64,000 nucleotides of DNA from Paraphaeosphaeria minitans (lineage: Eukaryota > Ascomycota > Dothideomycetes > Pleosporales > Didymosphaeriaceae), in assembly GCA_015832175.1 (NCBI GenBank), contig WJXW01000002.1, positions 2,976,001 through 3,040,000 of the forward strand. The letters are read 5' to 3'. Below the pieces are notes generated by a model. It was not told the origin of the DNA. It saw nothing but the letters and a program-made list of their open reading frames with translations, and ran no database searches. Made by a program: the position numbers and the translations under genes. This document shows positions 19,811-31,532 of the stretch, piece by piece (the stretch's first letter is position 1; every line of letters starts with the position of its first letter).

Positions 19811-20243
19811 ATGTGTCAGAGGAAAAGACGGGGATTTGGCGTTCAGTGCATGGGATGAAGGATGACCTCTAGCGGCATGCTGCGGCCGTAACAGCAAGCA
19901 CATCTTTTTTCATGGAGGGTCCGGTTTGCATCTTCCCTATACGACCTTGTAACAGGCAAGCGAATTCGAAAACGGTCCGAAAGTGAGCGAATGAATCATG
20001 ACATCTGTGATGCCACTGCGGAGCTCAAGTCGCGTTCATGTACGGACATGCGCAAGCTGATCCAGCAAATAGACTCCATATACATCCAAGTACTGCCATA
20101 CCTGCATAATGCGCCGATGAACACGAGATACCAGGGTATCAAGAATGGTCAAGAACCACAACCCAGTCCACCACTCAACATTACCCAATGACGTAAGTCT
20201 CCACAAGGGTTCCTTTCGCAACAGCGATCCTTGGCGCGCCTAC
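19811..20243. other. Convergent spacer, no gene seen
   Basis: 433 bases between the 3' ends of RPL6 and the minus-strand desaturase-family gene. No repeat, RNA gene or convincing frame is seen. Confidence 0.5.
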
Positions 20244-21454
20244 TCAACCCCTACCTTTCCCTTTCCTCGCCTTACTCTTCAGCTTGGTCGCCATCCCATT
20301 CGCCCTGTCCTCGACATGATGCTTCTCGACCTCGTCACCCAAATCATCAGTCACATCCCTTCCCCCCAGCGTCGTCCCATTAACCCAATCCAACACCCCG
20401 AGCGGCCCATAATTCCCCTCCCCTCCACTCCTCATGTGCGCATCCACCCTCCGCGCCATCCCCTTTAGCATGATTGTCGAAGGCAACACGCTGTACCCGG
20501 AGTAGGTGAACAGCTCCTCGAGCGAGGTCAGGGCGATCATGACGAGGAAGGTTGTGAGGTGGAATCTGAACGCGATGGCGGGAAGGTAGAGCGGGAGGAA
20601 GCGATGGAGGAGGTAGGGGAGGGGGTGGTCGTAGGCTGCGATGAAGGAGTAGGGTGCGGTGACGCTGTGGTGCCATTCCTGGTGGAGTCTGGCGACGAAG
20701 CTGCCGGTTGTGCTGTGCAGGAGGTCGCGGTGGATGTAGTATTGCAGGACCTGGTCACGTGTCAGCGCTACCCCAACACATACCCCTTCCACCTCTACCT
20801 CCACTTTCAGCACACAGAAGGGGCACCAGACGTACGTTTCGCGACACAATCCCAATGCCCAAATGCTTCACCACGCCCCACGGATTCGGCAGATGATTCA
20901 AACTCCACCGACTCCCCTTGACCACCAGCAAACTTCTCATCCTTGCCACGTCGGTCACAAAGAACTCGATTCCGCCCTGCAGCGCGATTCCCAGCAGCAC
21001 GTTCGCCGCGCTCCAAAACACGACATTCCTGACTTTTCGGCCCCCGCCGCGCTGCCGGGCTGGGAGGCCGCGCTCACCCTGCGCCTTGAGCTCGACGGCG
21101 AGGGAAGGGATGAGCGTGTCCAAGGCAAGGAACAGGAGGGAGGGGAGCAGGTAAAGAGAGGTACGGAGGAGGAGCGGGCCGAAGAACTCGAGCTGGAGGG
21201 GGGAGTAGGAGAGGGCGAGGGTGGTCCAGGTGAGGGATATGAAGAGGACTAGGAGCAGGGTGCGAAATCAGTGAAGTGGTCTAAAAGTAGGGCGATGTTG
21301 GGGAGTATGAGTAGGTGTTTTGGCAGCAGAGATACGGCTTTGTAGCCTGGGGTTTCTTACGGTTTAGGGAGGTGGACCAGGATGAGAGAAGGGGGAGGGC
21401 GAGGAGGGAGGCGAGGGGGAGGGAGAGCGGGGCGAGGAGGGAGGATAGGGACAT
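20244..21454 (-). CDS. Sterol desaturase / fatty acid hydroxylase family membrane protein
   Basis: Family members are ER membrane di-iron enzymes that hydroxylate or desaturate sterols, sphingolipids or alkanes. Three exons on the minus strand, 21361-21454, 20836-21248 and 20750-20244 (introns 112 and 85 nt), code 337 residues. Several hydrophobic segments fill the first half, beginning MSLSSLLAPLSLPLASLLAL. His boxes seen are HRDLLH (His176, His181) and HQEWHHS (His192, His196, His197). The usual third HxxHH box before the conserved GNYGPLGVLDWVNGT is not present in standard form. A lone His in DAHMRSGG occupies the place, and TYSGY replaces the common HSGY. This resembles a fungal subfamily of unknown substrate. 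The C-terminus is Lys-rich (KLKSKARKGKGRG), perhaps an ER-retention-like tail. Confidence 0.8.
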
Positions 21455-21850
21455 GTTGGCGGTGTGGTGTGTGGTATGATGGAAGGTAGTGGTTCCAATG
21501 TATTCCAACCTTCGTGCGGCTCTACGTGACGTGGTTTTGCAAGCTGTGGATGGAAGGTAGTGATGGGTGATGGCTAGAAGTGATGGTGAAAAAAAAATCT
21601 CGGCTAGTAGACGGATCAAGAACGATTTGAACGATGGAGAGTAGAGGGTGCCTGCGGTGGGGAGGGCCATTGCGTGTGGTGTGAGATGATGGTGTTGAGG
21701 TCGAGTTATGACGTAGGCGCGAGTTGCCCTGCTAGCGCGCTTTCAATGGCGCGTAGGACTTTTACTTTCACGATGTTGTATACCTACCAGCATCTGAAGA
21801 AATGCGCTGCAAGGCTGCCCACAGTAGTTTACCAGCGCTTTCGAAGCTGT

Positions 21851-22098
21851 GATGACTACCTATGAATACCGATGACCATGACTGGCTATGAATACCTGTG
21901 AATACCGATGACCATGACTACCTATGAATACCGATGACCATGACTGGCTATGAATGCCTATGAATGCCTATGAATGCCTATGAATGCCTATGACCATGCC
22001 TGCCTATGACCATGCCGGCCTATGAATACCTATGACGATGACTACCTATGAATGCTTATGACCATGACCACCTGTGACTACCCATGACTCCGTATGAC
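21851..22098. repeat. Degenerate CTATGAATACC / GATGACCATGA minisatellite
   Basis: Variants of two roughly 10-11-bp units, CTATGAATRCC and GATGACCATGA/CCTATGACCATG, alternate over about 250 bases. A perfect run of CTATGAATGC units lies around 21947-21990. No unique spacers separate the units, so this is not a CRISPR array. Confidence 0.85.
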
Positions 22099-22119
22099 AC
22101 TTCAGCATGGTCGCGGCGC

Positions 22120-22198
22120 CAGCGTATATTAAATGTAATGGCGGCAGAGCATGTTAAATGTAATGGTGACAGAGCATATTAAATGTAATGGTGACAGT
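22120..22198. repeat. Three copies of a 25-26-bp unit
   Basis: Three tandem copies of a unit containing TTAAATGTAATGG and ending GACAG or GGCAG follow directly after the ATGAATACC minisatellite. The copies differ by a few bases. Confidence 0.85.
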
Positions 22199-22860
22199 GC
22201 ATTACACTATTCTTTCTCGGTGCATTGCAGCCAGATTTGCTCCTTGATTATAGAGGATGGATTCTGCTGAAAAGACTGCGAGTCCCATCTCAGGGGCAGT
22301 GGTCGCATTGACGCGTCGCATTCGCCATGTCACGGCGAATAGACATCTCTTCGCATTTTGTCATTGAACGTGTCTCAGCAACGAAGTAGGTAGGGGATGC
22401 TCCGCGCCAATGCAACATCTACCTATTGATATACCTACCTACTGTGGCAGTCTACCAGGCACTCGCGCAACCGGCGTGAACAGCCTCGGGAGGACCCCGT
22501 TACCAGGTTAGCCCCAGTGCGGTAGCTCCGGAACGCGCAAGGGCACCAGGGCATCCATCATTCTACCCTTTGGCCGGACGCGGGGCAGCGGACTCGTAAG
22601 TGTCGGAAAGGGAGGAAGATATGGGGCGGCCAGATGATGCTGCATAGAAAAGAAACCTCAGTCTGCCCGTTTCGGCGTGCTTTCGCTTATAGACAAAAGT
22701 TGCCCTGATCGACGCCTCGCGCGGTCGACCAATCATGCCGCCGTCTCCAGCGCGGCTGCCCCTTTCGATCGTGGACTTTGCGACTGCATGATTTGCACGA
22801 GCCAGGAGATTCAATTCCTTTGCCACTGCCTGCTTTCTGTCCTCCCTCTCGCCGGTCGTT

Positions 22861-22917
22861 CCTCCTCAGACCTCCTCAGACCTCCTCAGACCTCCTCAAT
22901 CCTCCTCAATCCTCCTC
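22861..22917. repeat. 10-bp CCTCCTCAGA / CCTCCTCAAT direct repeat
   Basis: Three CCTCCTCAGA-type units are followed by two or three CCTCCTCAAT-type units, flanked on both sides by copies of CTCGCCGGTCG. They lie about 210 bp upstream of the hydrolase start codon. Confidence 0.85.
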
Positions 22918-23130
22918 TCGCCGGTCGCCCCTCCTAATAAGGCCCCCTCTCCCAGTTGCGCGCATTACGTAGCCGCCTGCACCCCAGCAAACGCCTTGCA
23001 TGCATTACCAACTATGCACTAATCTCCACCGCGCCGCCACCTTTCACTCCCCATCGCGGACACGACGTCCCTCGCCCCGGCGACCGCGCTGTTTTGACGC
23101 GTCCTCTGGCGCAACCAGGAAACAGGCAGC

Positions 23131-26100
23131 ATGGACGGCCAGCCACAGGTGCGCCCGCCAGTCCCAAGCATAACCATGCCCGCCGACACCAACGCCCAAC
23201 CCGCCGTGACCCGCCCGCGACGACGAAGCTCAGTGCCCGCCGTGCCCGCCGACATACACGTGAAGAAGCGCTCCGCGAACATCATCCGTACCCAGACGGC
23301 GTCGCCCGAGGTCATCTCCTCCCTGATCGACTCGCTGTCCGCCATCTCCGTCTCCAAGGACAACTACTTTGAAAACCTGCCGCTCGGTTACGGCGAGAGC
23401 CTTTCCGTCCCGGCCAGTCCGCACGACCCCCAGGATGCCGCGTCCGCGTTTGGCGCCTTCCAGAGCCTGAGCAGGCAGACGTCCAACCTGGACATTGACG
23501 ACGCATGCGAACCGCCCGTGATCAAGACCTCGAAGCCGCCCTCGGGCTACTCGCCCTTGACTGCGCCCCGGAAGAAGGACAAGGAGAACTCGTTGCGGAG
23601 CTACATGAGCAGAGGAGGAGGCAGCTCGGCGTCGGTGCAGTCGGCGCAGTCTCTGCGGTCCGTGAGCAGCATTGGCAACATCAGCGTCGAGGCGGGCATC
23701 CCCAGGAAGCCATCCGACAGCAGCACAAGGACCTCTGCCGAGAGCAAGCGCAGCGCAAAGGCACACCGCAGCCTGATGTACATGCCTTCGCGGGAGAGGC
23801 TGCGCTTGAAGGATGCCGAGCGAAAACGCCACACCATACAGGCGCAGCCGCAGCCAGCAGATGCTACGGTGATGCCCGACATCGCGAGGAAGCCGGTGCC
23901 GAAACGGTCGTTTGCAGAGGACACCATCAACGAGGAACCAGTTGTTGCCGAATCGTCCCGAGCTGCTGGGCTCCGTCCCGCGCGAAGTATCCTGAATTTT
24001 GTAGACGGAAACGACGGAGAAAGTCCCACGGAAAAGAATATGATCCCAGAACGCGGATCATCGCTACGACATTCTGGCTCACCATCGCGAAAGAGCAAAA
24101 AGGGCGATCGTGGGAAGTCGACTCGCCATGACTCGTATAGGGCAAGCACTGTGCTTGAGGAGGACGAGAACGTTGATCAGGACATTGTGCCAGATGAAAA
24201 AATCCTACAGGAGCTCGAGGACAAGGATGATGAGGTTGCGCGCAGAATTCGTGAACTGCGAAAGCAGAAGACGTTGCGCGACAAAATAGCCGGCAAGCAG
24301 CCTGTCGGCCTCCATGCAGGGGCTTCCTTAGCCAGCACCCGCGTTTCACCCGGTGCAACCATACAGCCATCCCCAACCTCGTCTGTATCAAGCACGTCGG
24401 AGGTACGAATGCAGGATCCCACCAAAGCACATAGAGTGCTGGGCATCACAATGCAACAAGTCGCGCCCGACACCCAAGAACGCCAGCTACCGGAAATTCC
24501 CAATGGCAATAATAGCATCGACAAGACCAGGATGCAATTGCGTGGGCACACACGGACCAGGAGCTCGACTACAAACGACATTGACGAACTTACCCCGCTT
24601 CCGATCAATTATACCCTCGCACTTCAGTCTCTGGAACGACTGGACAGTTACCCTCCGCCACTCAGCAGTGGTAATACTTCGACTACCATCAGCGAGAGGG
24701 CCAGCAGCACACCGCCGCGACGGGCCAAATCCATGGCCATAGGAGGTCGATCTGCGGCCAACCGCAAGTCAATGATCATAGGCGCACCCACGGAGCACAA
24801 ATCAAGCACAGGTGTAACCACCCGCGAGAGCAGCGACATCATCTCAAGGCCGATTCGTTCCGCTAGTGAAGAGCTTGCAACCAAACGCGACGCCCTAGGC
24901 CTACCGCCATCTACTTCGAACAGCCTTAAGCACCGGCCTACCGTCAAGAAGAAACGATGGTCCCATCCCGACCTACCTGTGAAAGCAGAAAAGGCGCACA
25001 ATGCGACGATTGATTCTCTCAATGCTACGACCACAAGGGGAATGCAGATACGCGCAGTGCCTGTTCAAAGTCCAGCTCATTCCGTCATCGAAGAACGACC
25101 AGCAAGCATTGATTCGATCGATATGGAGGTCGAAGGCTATCTCAATTCACCGCGCTTGTCGCAAAGGATACGCCATCCCCAGACTGGACGCGTCATCTCG
25201 TTCTCTGAAGTAGGCGATCCGCAAGGCTTTGCTGTTTTCGTCTGTGTGGGTATGGGCCTGACAAGATACGTGATGGCATTCTATGATCAGTTGGCCCTAA
25301 CGCTCAAGTTGCGACTGATCACTCCTGACCGTCCTGGCATTGGAGGGAGCCAAGTGGATCCCAATGGAACTCCTCTAAGCTGGCCAGGTGAGTAATCCAT
25401 TTTGTTCTATACCAGACTGATTGCTAACCCTCCTAGACGATGTTCTGGTAATCTGTCAAACCCTCAAGATTACCAAATTTTCCCTTCTTGCACACTCGGC
25501 CGGTGCCGTATATGCTCTTGCCACTTCACTACGCATGCCACAGCATATTCGCGGTCAAGTGCATCTTCTCGCACCCTGGATCCCTCCTTCGCAAATGGCG
25601 CCCATTGGCATCAACCAGGACCAGCCTCCCACGCAACAGCTCCCTAGGTCTCAACGCTTTCTACGCGCTTTACCACCATCTCTTTTGAAGGTTGCGAACT
25701 CAACCTTTCTCAGCGCAACCAGTGCGAGCCTCCAGCGTACTGGTCCAAAGAACTCATCCAAGACCAAGAGAAAGAGCGTTAGCCCGGCATTTGATACAAC
25801 TCAGGAGCGACCAGCCACACGACCGGAACTTGGAAATGCCAGGCGAGAATCCATGATGAGAATGGATCAAGTCATTCCAAAGGCCAGCTCTCTATCCCTC
25901 GCCCTTGCCAACCCAGCAGACCCGAACTACGAGAAGGCTAGGCAGATGAAGGAAGCCTTTACATTCGCCGAGCGTCAACGACAGCATGACTTTGACGAAC
26001 GTCTCACCTTTGCCATCTGGGACCGCGCGACTGCGCATGCAAACCCCGCAACCGATCTTATCGTATGCCTCGAGACCAAGCAGACCATTGGCTTCAGATA

Positions 26101-26407
26101 TGAGGACATCAACCGCTCCGTCGTCATCCACCACGGCAGCAAGGACACCCGTGTGCCAGTCGACAATGTCCGCTGGCTTGGCCGTCTGATGCGCAAATGC
26201 GAGGTGCGGATACTCGAGGGCGAGCAGCACGGTCTGATGGCCAGCGCGCAGGTCATGGGCAACGTGCTCACGGAGATGGCGAGCGACTGGGAAGATTGGA
26301 CGACGGTCGTGCAGGGCAAGGCGCACGGGGAGCGCAGCATCTCGCGGAAGCGCACGGCCGAGCGCCTGCGCAACATCGCGAGCAGGCACGGTAAAGACAC
26401 GAACTGA
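23131..26407 (+). CDS. Alpha/beta hydrolase with a long disordered N-terminal region
   Basis: Two exons, 23131-25387 and 25437-26407 (intron 49 nt, donor GTGAGT, branch GCTAAC), code 1075 residues. The first 670 or so residues are Ser-, Arg- and Pro-rich and look disordered, except for a charged coiled-coil stretch (DEVARRIRELRKQKTLRDKI). A hydrolase fold follows: FSEVGDPQGFAVFVCVGMG, ITPDRPGIGGSQ, the nucleophile elbow in LLAHSAGAVYA, an acid candidate in HHGSKDTRVPVDN and the His in GEQHGLMAS. A catalytic triad is therefore likely. Another low-complexity insert separates the nucleophile from the acid. The substrate is unknown. The fusion suggests a regulated or cortex-attached lipase or esterase, which is inference. 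The ATG at 23131 is in frame with an alternative at MPADT. Confidence 0.8.
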
Positions 26408-27511
26408 TCTGAACCTCTGCCACGGCAGACAGCTCCACGATCTCATCCATGCGATGCATTGCAGTAACGACGACGAGACGGCAGAGCGTGGCGTGCGACT
26501 TCCTGGCACGTGTTTTGACGACGATTTTGCTTTCTTTCTGGATTGATGGATGCTTTATTCACTATTACCCACTTCTTCGCCGCCGATCCTCTTGTACACT
26601 TTTTCTTCTTCTTTCCTTTGGCGGCCCTTTATGCCTTCTTTGACTACCCTGCCCTGTTTTCGGCGAATATACCCTCGGTTTGGCGCGCGGAACCGGTTGG
26701 CAGCACGATGAATGTTTGGTGCGTAGATTTTGCTTTTCGAAGCGAGTCTTTGATTGGACGCGTTTGGAGGAGGACGGTTGGAGGCGATCGGTGGGAGGAG
26801 GAGGAGGATGCGTGGTCGCAGCAAGCAAAAAGCCTCGCGCTATGCTATGCTATGCTGCGCTATGCTGGTACCCCGATTTGAATAGATAAACCTTAATACC
26901 ACACCTTCTGGTGTCACACCGATCACGGCGGGGAAAAGGATGCCGTGCTGTTAAAGATACAATCGTGCATCTGTGCTTGCGCTGGCTACCTACTAGATAC
27001 CTCTGAACATCTACCTACGAGAATGCAATGTAGTCCGAGCTCTCTCCAGTCCCGCAAAGGGGGAGGGGGAGCAGTGCTTTGCTGCGTTGAATAGGGTTGC
27101 AGGCTTTGAGACGTCGGCTATCTACCTCCAGGCAAGCAACCCGAAAACCACGTCCATCTGATACCGTGCCAGCTCGGCTCGGAAGCACCAGCGTGTTTAG
27201 GGTGGTCATGATGGTGGATAGTCCGCACGACGTTGGAAGGTGAAAAGGAAAGGTGAAGGCGGAGTAGACTCTAGAGCTCAAAGGTTACATGCTTGTTTAA
27301 TGGACATGCGTACTTCGAGGTCTGGGGCAGGACAGGGCAGAGTAGGGTAGATCAAGCCTATTCGTGCTACTCCCGTCACACAATCCACATGCCTACGTCT
27401 TCCACGGCAGACATCAACAGAACGCAACGGGCACAGTGGCGGAGATGGGTGGATGGAAGGACGGACGGACGGACAGACGGACAGACGGGAACGGAGTTGG
27501 CGCCATGGTGT
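26408..27511. other. Convergent spacer with two microsatellites
   Basis: 1.1 kb between the 3' ends of the hydrolase and the MFS gene. It holds a GCTAT pentamer repeat at 26838-26866, a GGAC/AGAC tetramer repeat at 27458-27489 and TACCTACT/CTACCTAC motifs near 26985-27020. No gene is supported. Confidence 0.55.
27458..27489. repeat. GGAC / AGAC tetranucleotide microsatellite
   Basis: About eight units of GGAC and AGAC in tandem, close to the 3' end of the MFS gene. Confidence 0.9.
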
Positions 27512-29263
27512 CTACAGTATGTAATCGAAGCTAGGCCGCCTCTCCCCAGCAACGCTGGCATACACACCCCGTGATCGCATCCCGGCATCGAAATTACGAC
27601 TGCGAATACGATTGAGGCGCGCGAGGTGCCAGCGCAGCACGCCCGCTAGCAGCGCCACGAGCAGCATGCACGAGGCGCAGACGCTCATCCCGGGCACGTA
27701 CCAGGGCGCGTCGCGCGTGGGGAACATGGACGTGCCGAGGAGAGGCCCGGTTTGGCCGATGGCATTCATGACGGTGACGCCTGCCCCCTTTGCGCTGGCC
27801 GAGGCTTGGTTGTTCAGCGTCCAGGTGATGATGATGGTGATGGCGGAGAAGAAGCCCGAGGTTGCGGGGAAGAGGGCGAGGTAGCGGAGGGTGGGGGCTG
27901 GGATGTTGAAGAGGCCGAGGAGGGCGAGGGCTGCATTCGTTCGCGTTAGTGGCTTTACTTGGCTCTGGGGAGGGGTTTCTGGGAGGCGGCGCGGAGGTTG
28001 TGCTGTGGTACGTACTCGCATAGCCTGCCGCAGCGAGGAGCGCGTGCACGATTATGTAGAAGGCGCGGGATTGGTGGCGGTCCGAGAGGTAGGCCGTGAG
28101 CAGGACGACGACGAAGGCGAAGAGGTAGGGGGGCGCGGTGAGGGCTTGTGCGGTCAGCGCGGTGTGGCCCATGTCGCGGAGGATGGTGGGGAGGAAGACG
28201 GGGAGGGAGGCGAAGGCGACGTTTGCGGCGAAGAACATGAACTAGGTGCGTGTCAGTGGGAGGGGAGGTCTGGGGTGGTGAGGTGCGGGCGTACGGCGGT
28301 AAGATAGCATTTTGGGTCTTTCAGTGTGAGGAGGACGGCGTGGAAATCCAGGCCGTGCGTTGAGGGTGTGGTGGATGCTTGCTTTCCCTCTATTTCAGCG
28401 TCGCCATGGTGGTCGTCTTCGTCGACATCCCTCACCCTCGCCACCGCAACCTCCCTCTCCCTCCCACTCAGCCACGCCGCCGTCCCAGGCCTATCAGGCA
28501 CAAAATCCCACGCCCACACGGCAACCAGCACGCTCGGAAACCCCTCGACCAGAAAGAGCAGCCGCCACGGACTCACCGACCCGCTCTCCCCAGCTTTGGT
28601 AATTCCCCACGCCAGCAGCCCCGCAAAGCTCGCGGAAAGCGGAGAAGCAGAGATGAAGAGCCCCGTCCGCAGCGCAAGTTCCTCTCGCCGAAAGAAAAAA
28701 GAAAGGTAGAACGGGACCCCCGGCCCGAACGCGGCTTCGGAGACGCCCAGCAGCCCCCGCAGCACAACCAGCGCGGAGAACGACGTCGCCGCCGCTTGTA
28801 AGGAAGCGAGCACGCCCCATGCTGCTATGCACAGCGAGATGTAGACATGTGCTGGGATGACGCGGTACAGCAGCGTCATCCACTCGAACGCGATGTATGT
28901 GATGTAAAACGCCCAGAGGAGCCACTCGTACTGGGAGTCTGTAAGGCGGAGGTCGTCCGCGAGGCCGGCGATGCGAGCATTGCCGATGTTGGAGCGGTCG
29001 AGGAAGGACAGGGAGTACAGTAGCGCGAGGAAGGCGACGAGGTGGGTGTCGAGTTTGCGGCGGACGGTGGCGGATTCGGTGGGAGAGTAGAGCCTGGAGG
29101 CGGCGGGAGAGGCCGGTCGGGATTCTTCATCTTGATCCTCCTCTTCGTCTTCGGAATCGGTACACACGTCTCGCTCTTTCTTCGGCGCGATGGGGCGTAG
29201 TTCGTAGGCATCTCGCGACGACGACGTCGAGGGGTCGTGGGCTCTGCGGGACGAGGATGGCAT
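27512..29263 (-). CDS. MFS transporter of the anion:cation symporter (Dal5/Tna1-like) type
   Basis: Plasma-membrane carrier. Fungal members of this group import organic acids such as allantoate, nicotinate or pantothenate by proton symport. The substrate is not predictable here. Three exons on the minus strand, 28295-29263, 28016-28241 and 27512-27930 (introns 53 and 85 nt), code 537 residues. A cytosolic acidic N-terminus of about 70 residues precedes TM1. Diagnostic blocks are LDRSNIGNARIAGLADDL, SQYEWLLWAFYITYIAFEW, VVLRGLLGVSEAAFGPGVPF and WRLLFLVEGFPSVLVAVWAW. The second half includes FMFFAANVAFASLPVFLPTI and TGFFSAITII-type helices. Twelve TM segments are plausible. The start at 29263 is the first ATG in frame. 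Confidence 0.87.
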
Positions 29264-29691
29264 GGTTGCAGGACATGGGCGAACGAACAAGTGTCAGTCG
29301 CATTGACGATCGCACCAATTGCACACCTGCAACAATCGTTGTGGGAATTGTGTGCAATTGGCGCTGGCTTTACGCGGCGTCCCGGGATGACGCGCAGGGG
29401 ACCGCTACCCCGGATTGTGGGGCCGGCAGGGAATCCAACACTGCGGAACATTCACCACGTGAGACGGGTGGGAAGTATTGGGAAAGACTTCGCACGAAAA
29501 CTCGGAAAGATATTGGGCACTGCAGTGATGATCCAAAGCACGGGTGTGTGTCATATCTTCTCATTTTCCTGTTGTGCCTATCGTGACTGCCCATCCGCTA
29601 TCCATCATCCCAGACATGTGGACGCCGTTAAACAATTCCTGCAAACTCCACCCACACCGTACAATGCACATTCTGCTCGAAAAATGCTCGC
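29264..29691. other. Spacer upstream of the MFS gene
   Basis: 428 bases between the MFS start and the 3' end of the prolyl-tRNA synthetase gene. A CACGTG site lies near 29456. No gene is seen. Confidence 0.5.
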
Positions 29692-31532
29692 CTAGTAGCT
29701 ACGGCCGAACAGCACCCACTTCTTAGCAAAGTTGTTGCAGTCGGGGTTAATGCACTTCGTCTCGCCCTCCTTGATGCCCTCGGGCTGGTCGAACGGAATG
29801 CACAAGCTCTTCGCGCCCATTGCGGGAGCCTGCTTGTCCTCGGCCACGCCGTCACCCAGCGCGGTCTTCGCGCTCTTCGCCTTGACCTCGTCCTCGCACT
29901 TGTCACCCTCACAGTGGGGCACCAGAATGACGTTCTTCCCGTTGAGCGTGGGCACGAAGTCGTCCCAGTTGGTGAGTTGGACGCGGTGCTCGTCGTACGC
30001 CTTCGTCGCCTTGGCGAGCATGTCCTTCTGGATCTGCTCGAGGAGCGCGGGGATCTCGGTTTTGAGGTCGTCTATCTTGGTTTCGCCGCGAGCGGCCGTC
30101 TTGTCGTCGATGTCGCGGCGCGAGGTCGTGACCTGGCCCTTTTCGGCGTCCTTGGGCCCAAACTCGATGCGCAGTGGGATGCCCTTCATCTCCCAGTCGT
30201 TGAACTTGAAGCCGGGAGAGTAGCCCTCCCTGAGATCGGTTTCCACGCGCACGCCGACGGACTCCAGATCACTCTTGATCTTGTCGACCTTGTTGTAGAG
30301 GTCCTCCTTTGCCTCGGGGGTGGTCTTGGCAGTCACACCGGCGGGGATGATGACGACCTGGATCTCAGCGACACGAGGAGGGATCACCAATCCGCGGTTG
30401 TCACCGTGTGTGAGGATCATGACACCGATGGAGCGGGTGGTCAGACCCCAGGAGTTCTGCCACACGTGGACGTGCTCGGACTTGCCGGCCTCCTTGGCTG
30501 CAGGATCCTCCACGGTGATGTTGAACATTTTGGAGAAGTGTTGGCCAAGAGCATGGGATGTGGCTGCCTGAATACCTCTACCGGTAGCGGGGATGAAACC
30601 TTCAATGGTGGTGGTGAAGTCGGCACCAGGGAACTTCTCGTTCACGGTCTTGGTACCCTTGACCACGGGAACAGCGAGGAGCTCCTGGTACACATCCGCG
30701 TACCAGTCCAGAATCTGGAGAACCTCTTCCGTGGCCTGCTCTTGCGTCAAATGCGCCGTGTGGCCTTCCTGCCAGAGAAACTCCCTGGACCGAATGAAGG
30801 GCATGGGGTGCTTGAACTCCCACCGGACGACGTTGTTCCATTGGTTTAGCTTAAGAGGCAGATCGCGGTGGGACTGAATCTTGCGAGCGAAGTGGGGGTA
30901 CATGGCCGTTTCACTAGTAGGGCGGACAGCAACCGGCTTCTCGAGGTCAGACTTGCCGCCCTTGGTAACCCATGCCACCTCGGCGGCGAACCCTTCGAGA
31001 TGCTCCTTTTCACGCTCGAGGTTGTCGGCGCTAATGAAGATGGGGAAGTAGGCATTTCGGACTTTGATGGTCTAATAGAGCTAAGTTCATTTCTTCGAGC
31101 GCGGAGTAAGATTTTCTGACCTTGATCTTGGCATCGAACCAGGCCTTGATGTTCTCCCAGATGGCATAACTACCGGGCTCCAAGATGTAGCAACCAGCCA
31201 CCTAAGCGCTTATCAGCGGCTGTTGAGAGCCGGTTCGATATGCAACTTACGTCGTAGTAGGAAATCATCTGGCCCTTGGTGATGACTTGGGTATACCAAT
31301 CTGCAAGGTTGTCCTCTTTTGCGACGTCGATGCCAATCAGAGCAGCTCCCTCAATCTGTCCAAGCGTGAATAACACCGTCCGATTGCTCGACACATGATG
31401 GGTCTAACGGACCTTCTTCTTCTGCTGCTGGGGCTTCTTTGCAGCCTTGGGGGTACCATCCTTCTTGTTCTTCTTGACCTCGGAAAGGGAGAGGTCCTTC
31501 ATCTTCCCGTCGGCGGTAGATGCTTCAGCCAT
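29692..31532 (-). CDS. Prolyl-tRNA synthetase, cytosolic eukaryote/archaeal type
   Basis: Charges tRNA-Pro with proline in the cytosol. Four exons on the minus strand, 31413-31532, 31251-31355, 31121-31201 and 29692-31071, code 561 residues. All junctions fall between codons. A Lys-rich N-terminal extension (KKPQQQKKK) of about 40 residues precedes the class II core: [39 protein letters not shown], motif 2 in [20 protein letters not shown] with QEGHTAH, motif 3 in [21 protein letters not shown], then the anticodon-binding domain (VVIIPAGV onward). The C-terminal ProRS zinc-type domain ends [10 protein letters not shown], with Cys in CEGDKC and CINPDC. There is no YbaK-type editing domain. The first intron has an unusual donor, GTCCGT. 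The start is divergent from CCT1, 451 bp away. Confidence 0.93.

Larger units (their letters stand above)
21455..23130. other. Large divergent intergenic region rich in minisatellites
   Basis: 1.7 kb between divergent genes (desaturase-family protein and alpha/beta hydrolase). It holds two tandem-repeat blocks at 21851-22198, a direct repeat at 22861-22917 and several TACCTACC-type motifs near 22386-22443. Open frames here are short, and none has a recognisable domain. Confidence 0.6.

Noticed and set aside
21851..22098. CRISPR-like array of regularly spaced short repeats
   Set aside because: The units are directly abutting and degenerate with no unique spacers, and the DNA is eukaryotic. 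It is a minisatellite.
27594..28021. Separate short minus-strand genes within the MFS region
   Set aside because: They are exons of one MFS transporter. Splicing at 28242-28294 and 27931-28015 joins them in phase.
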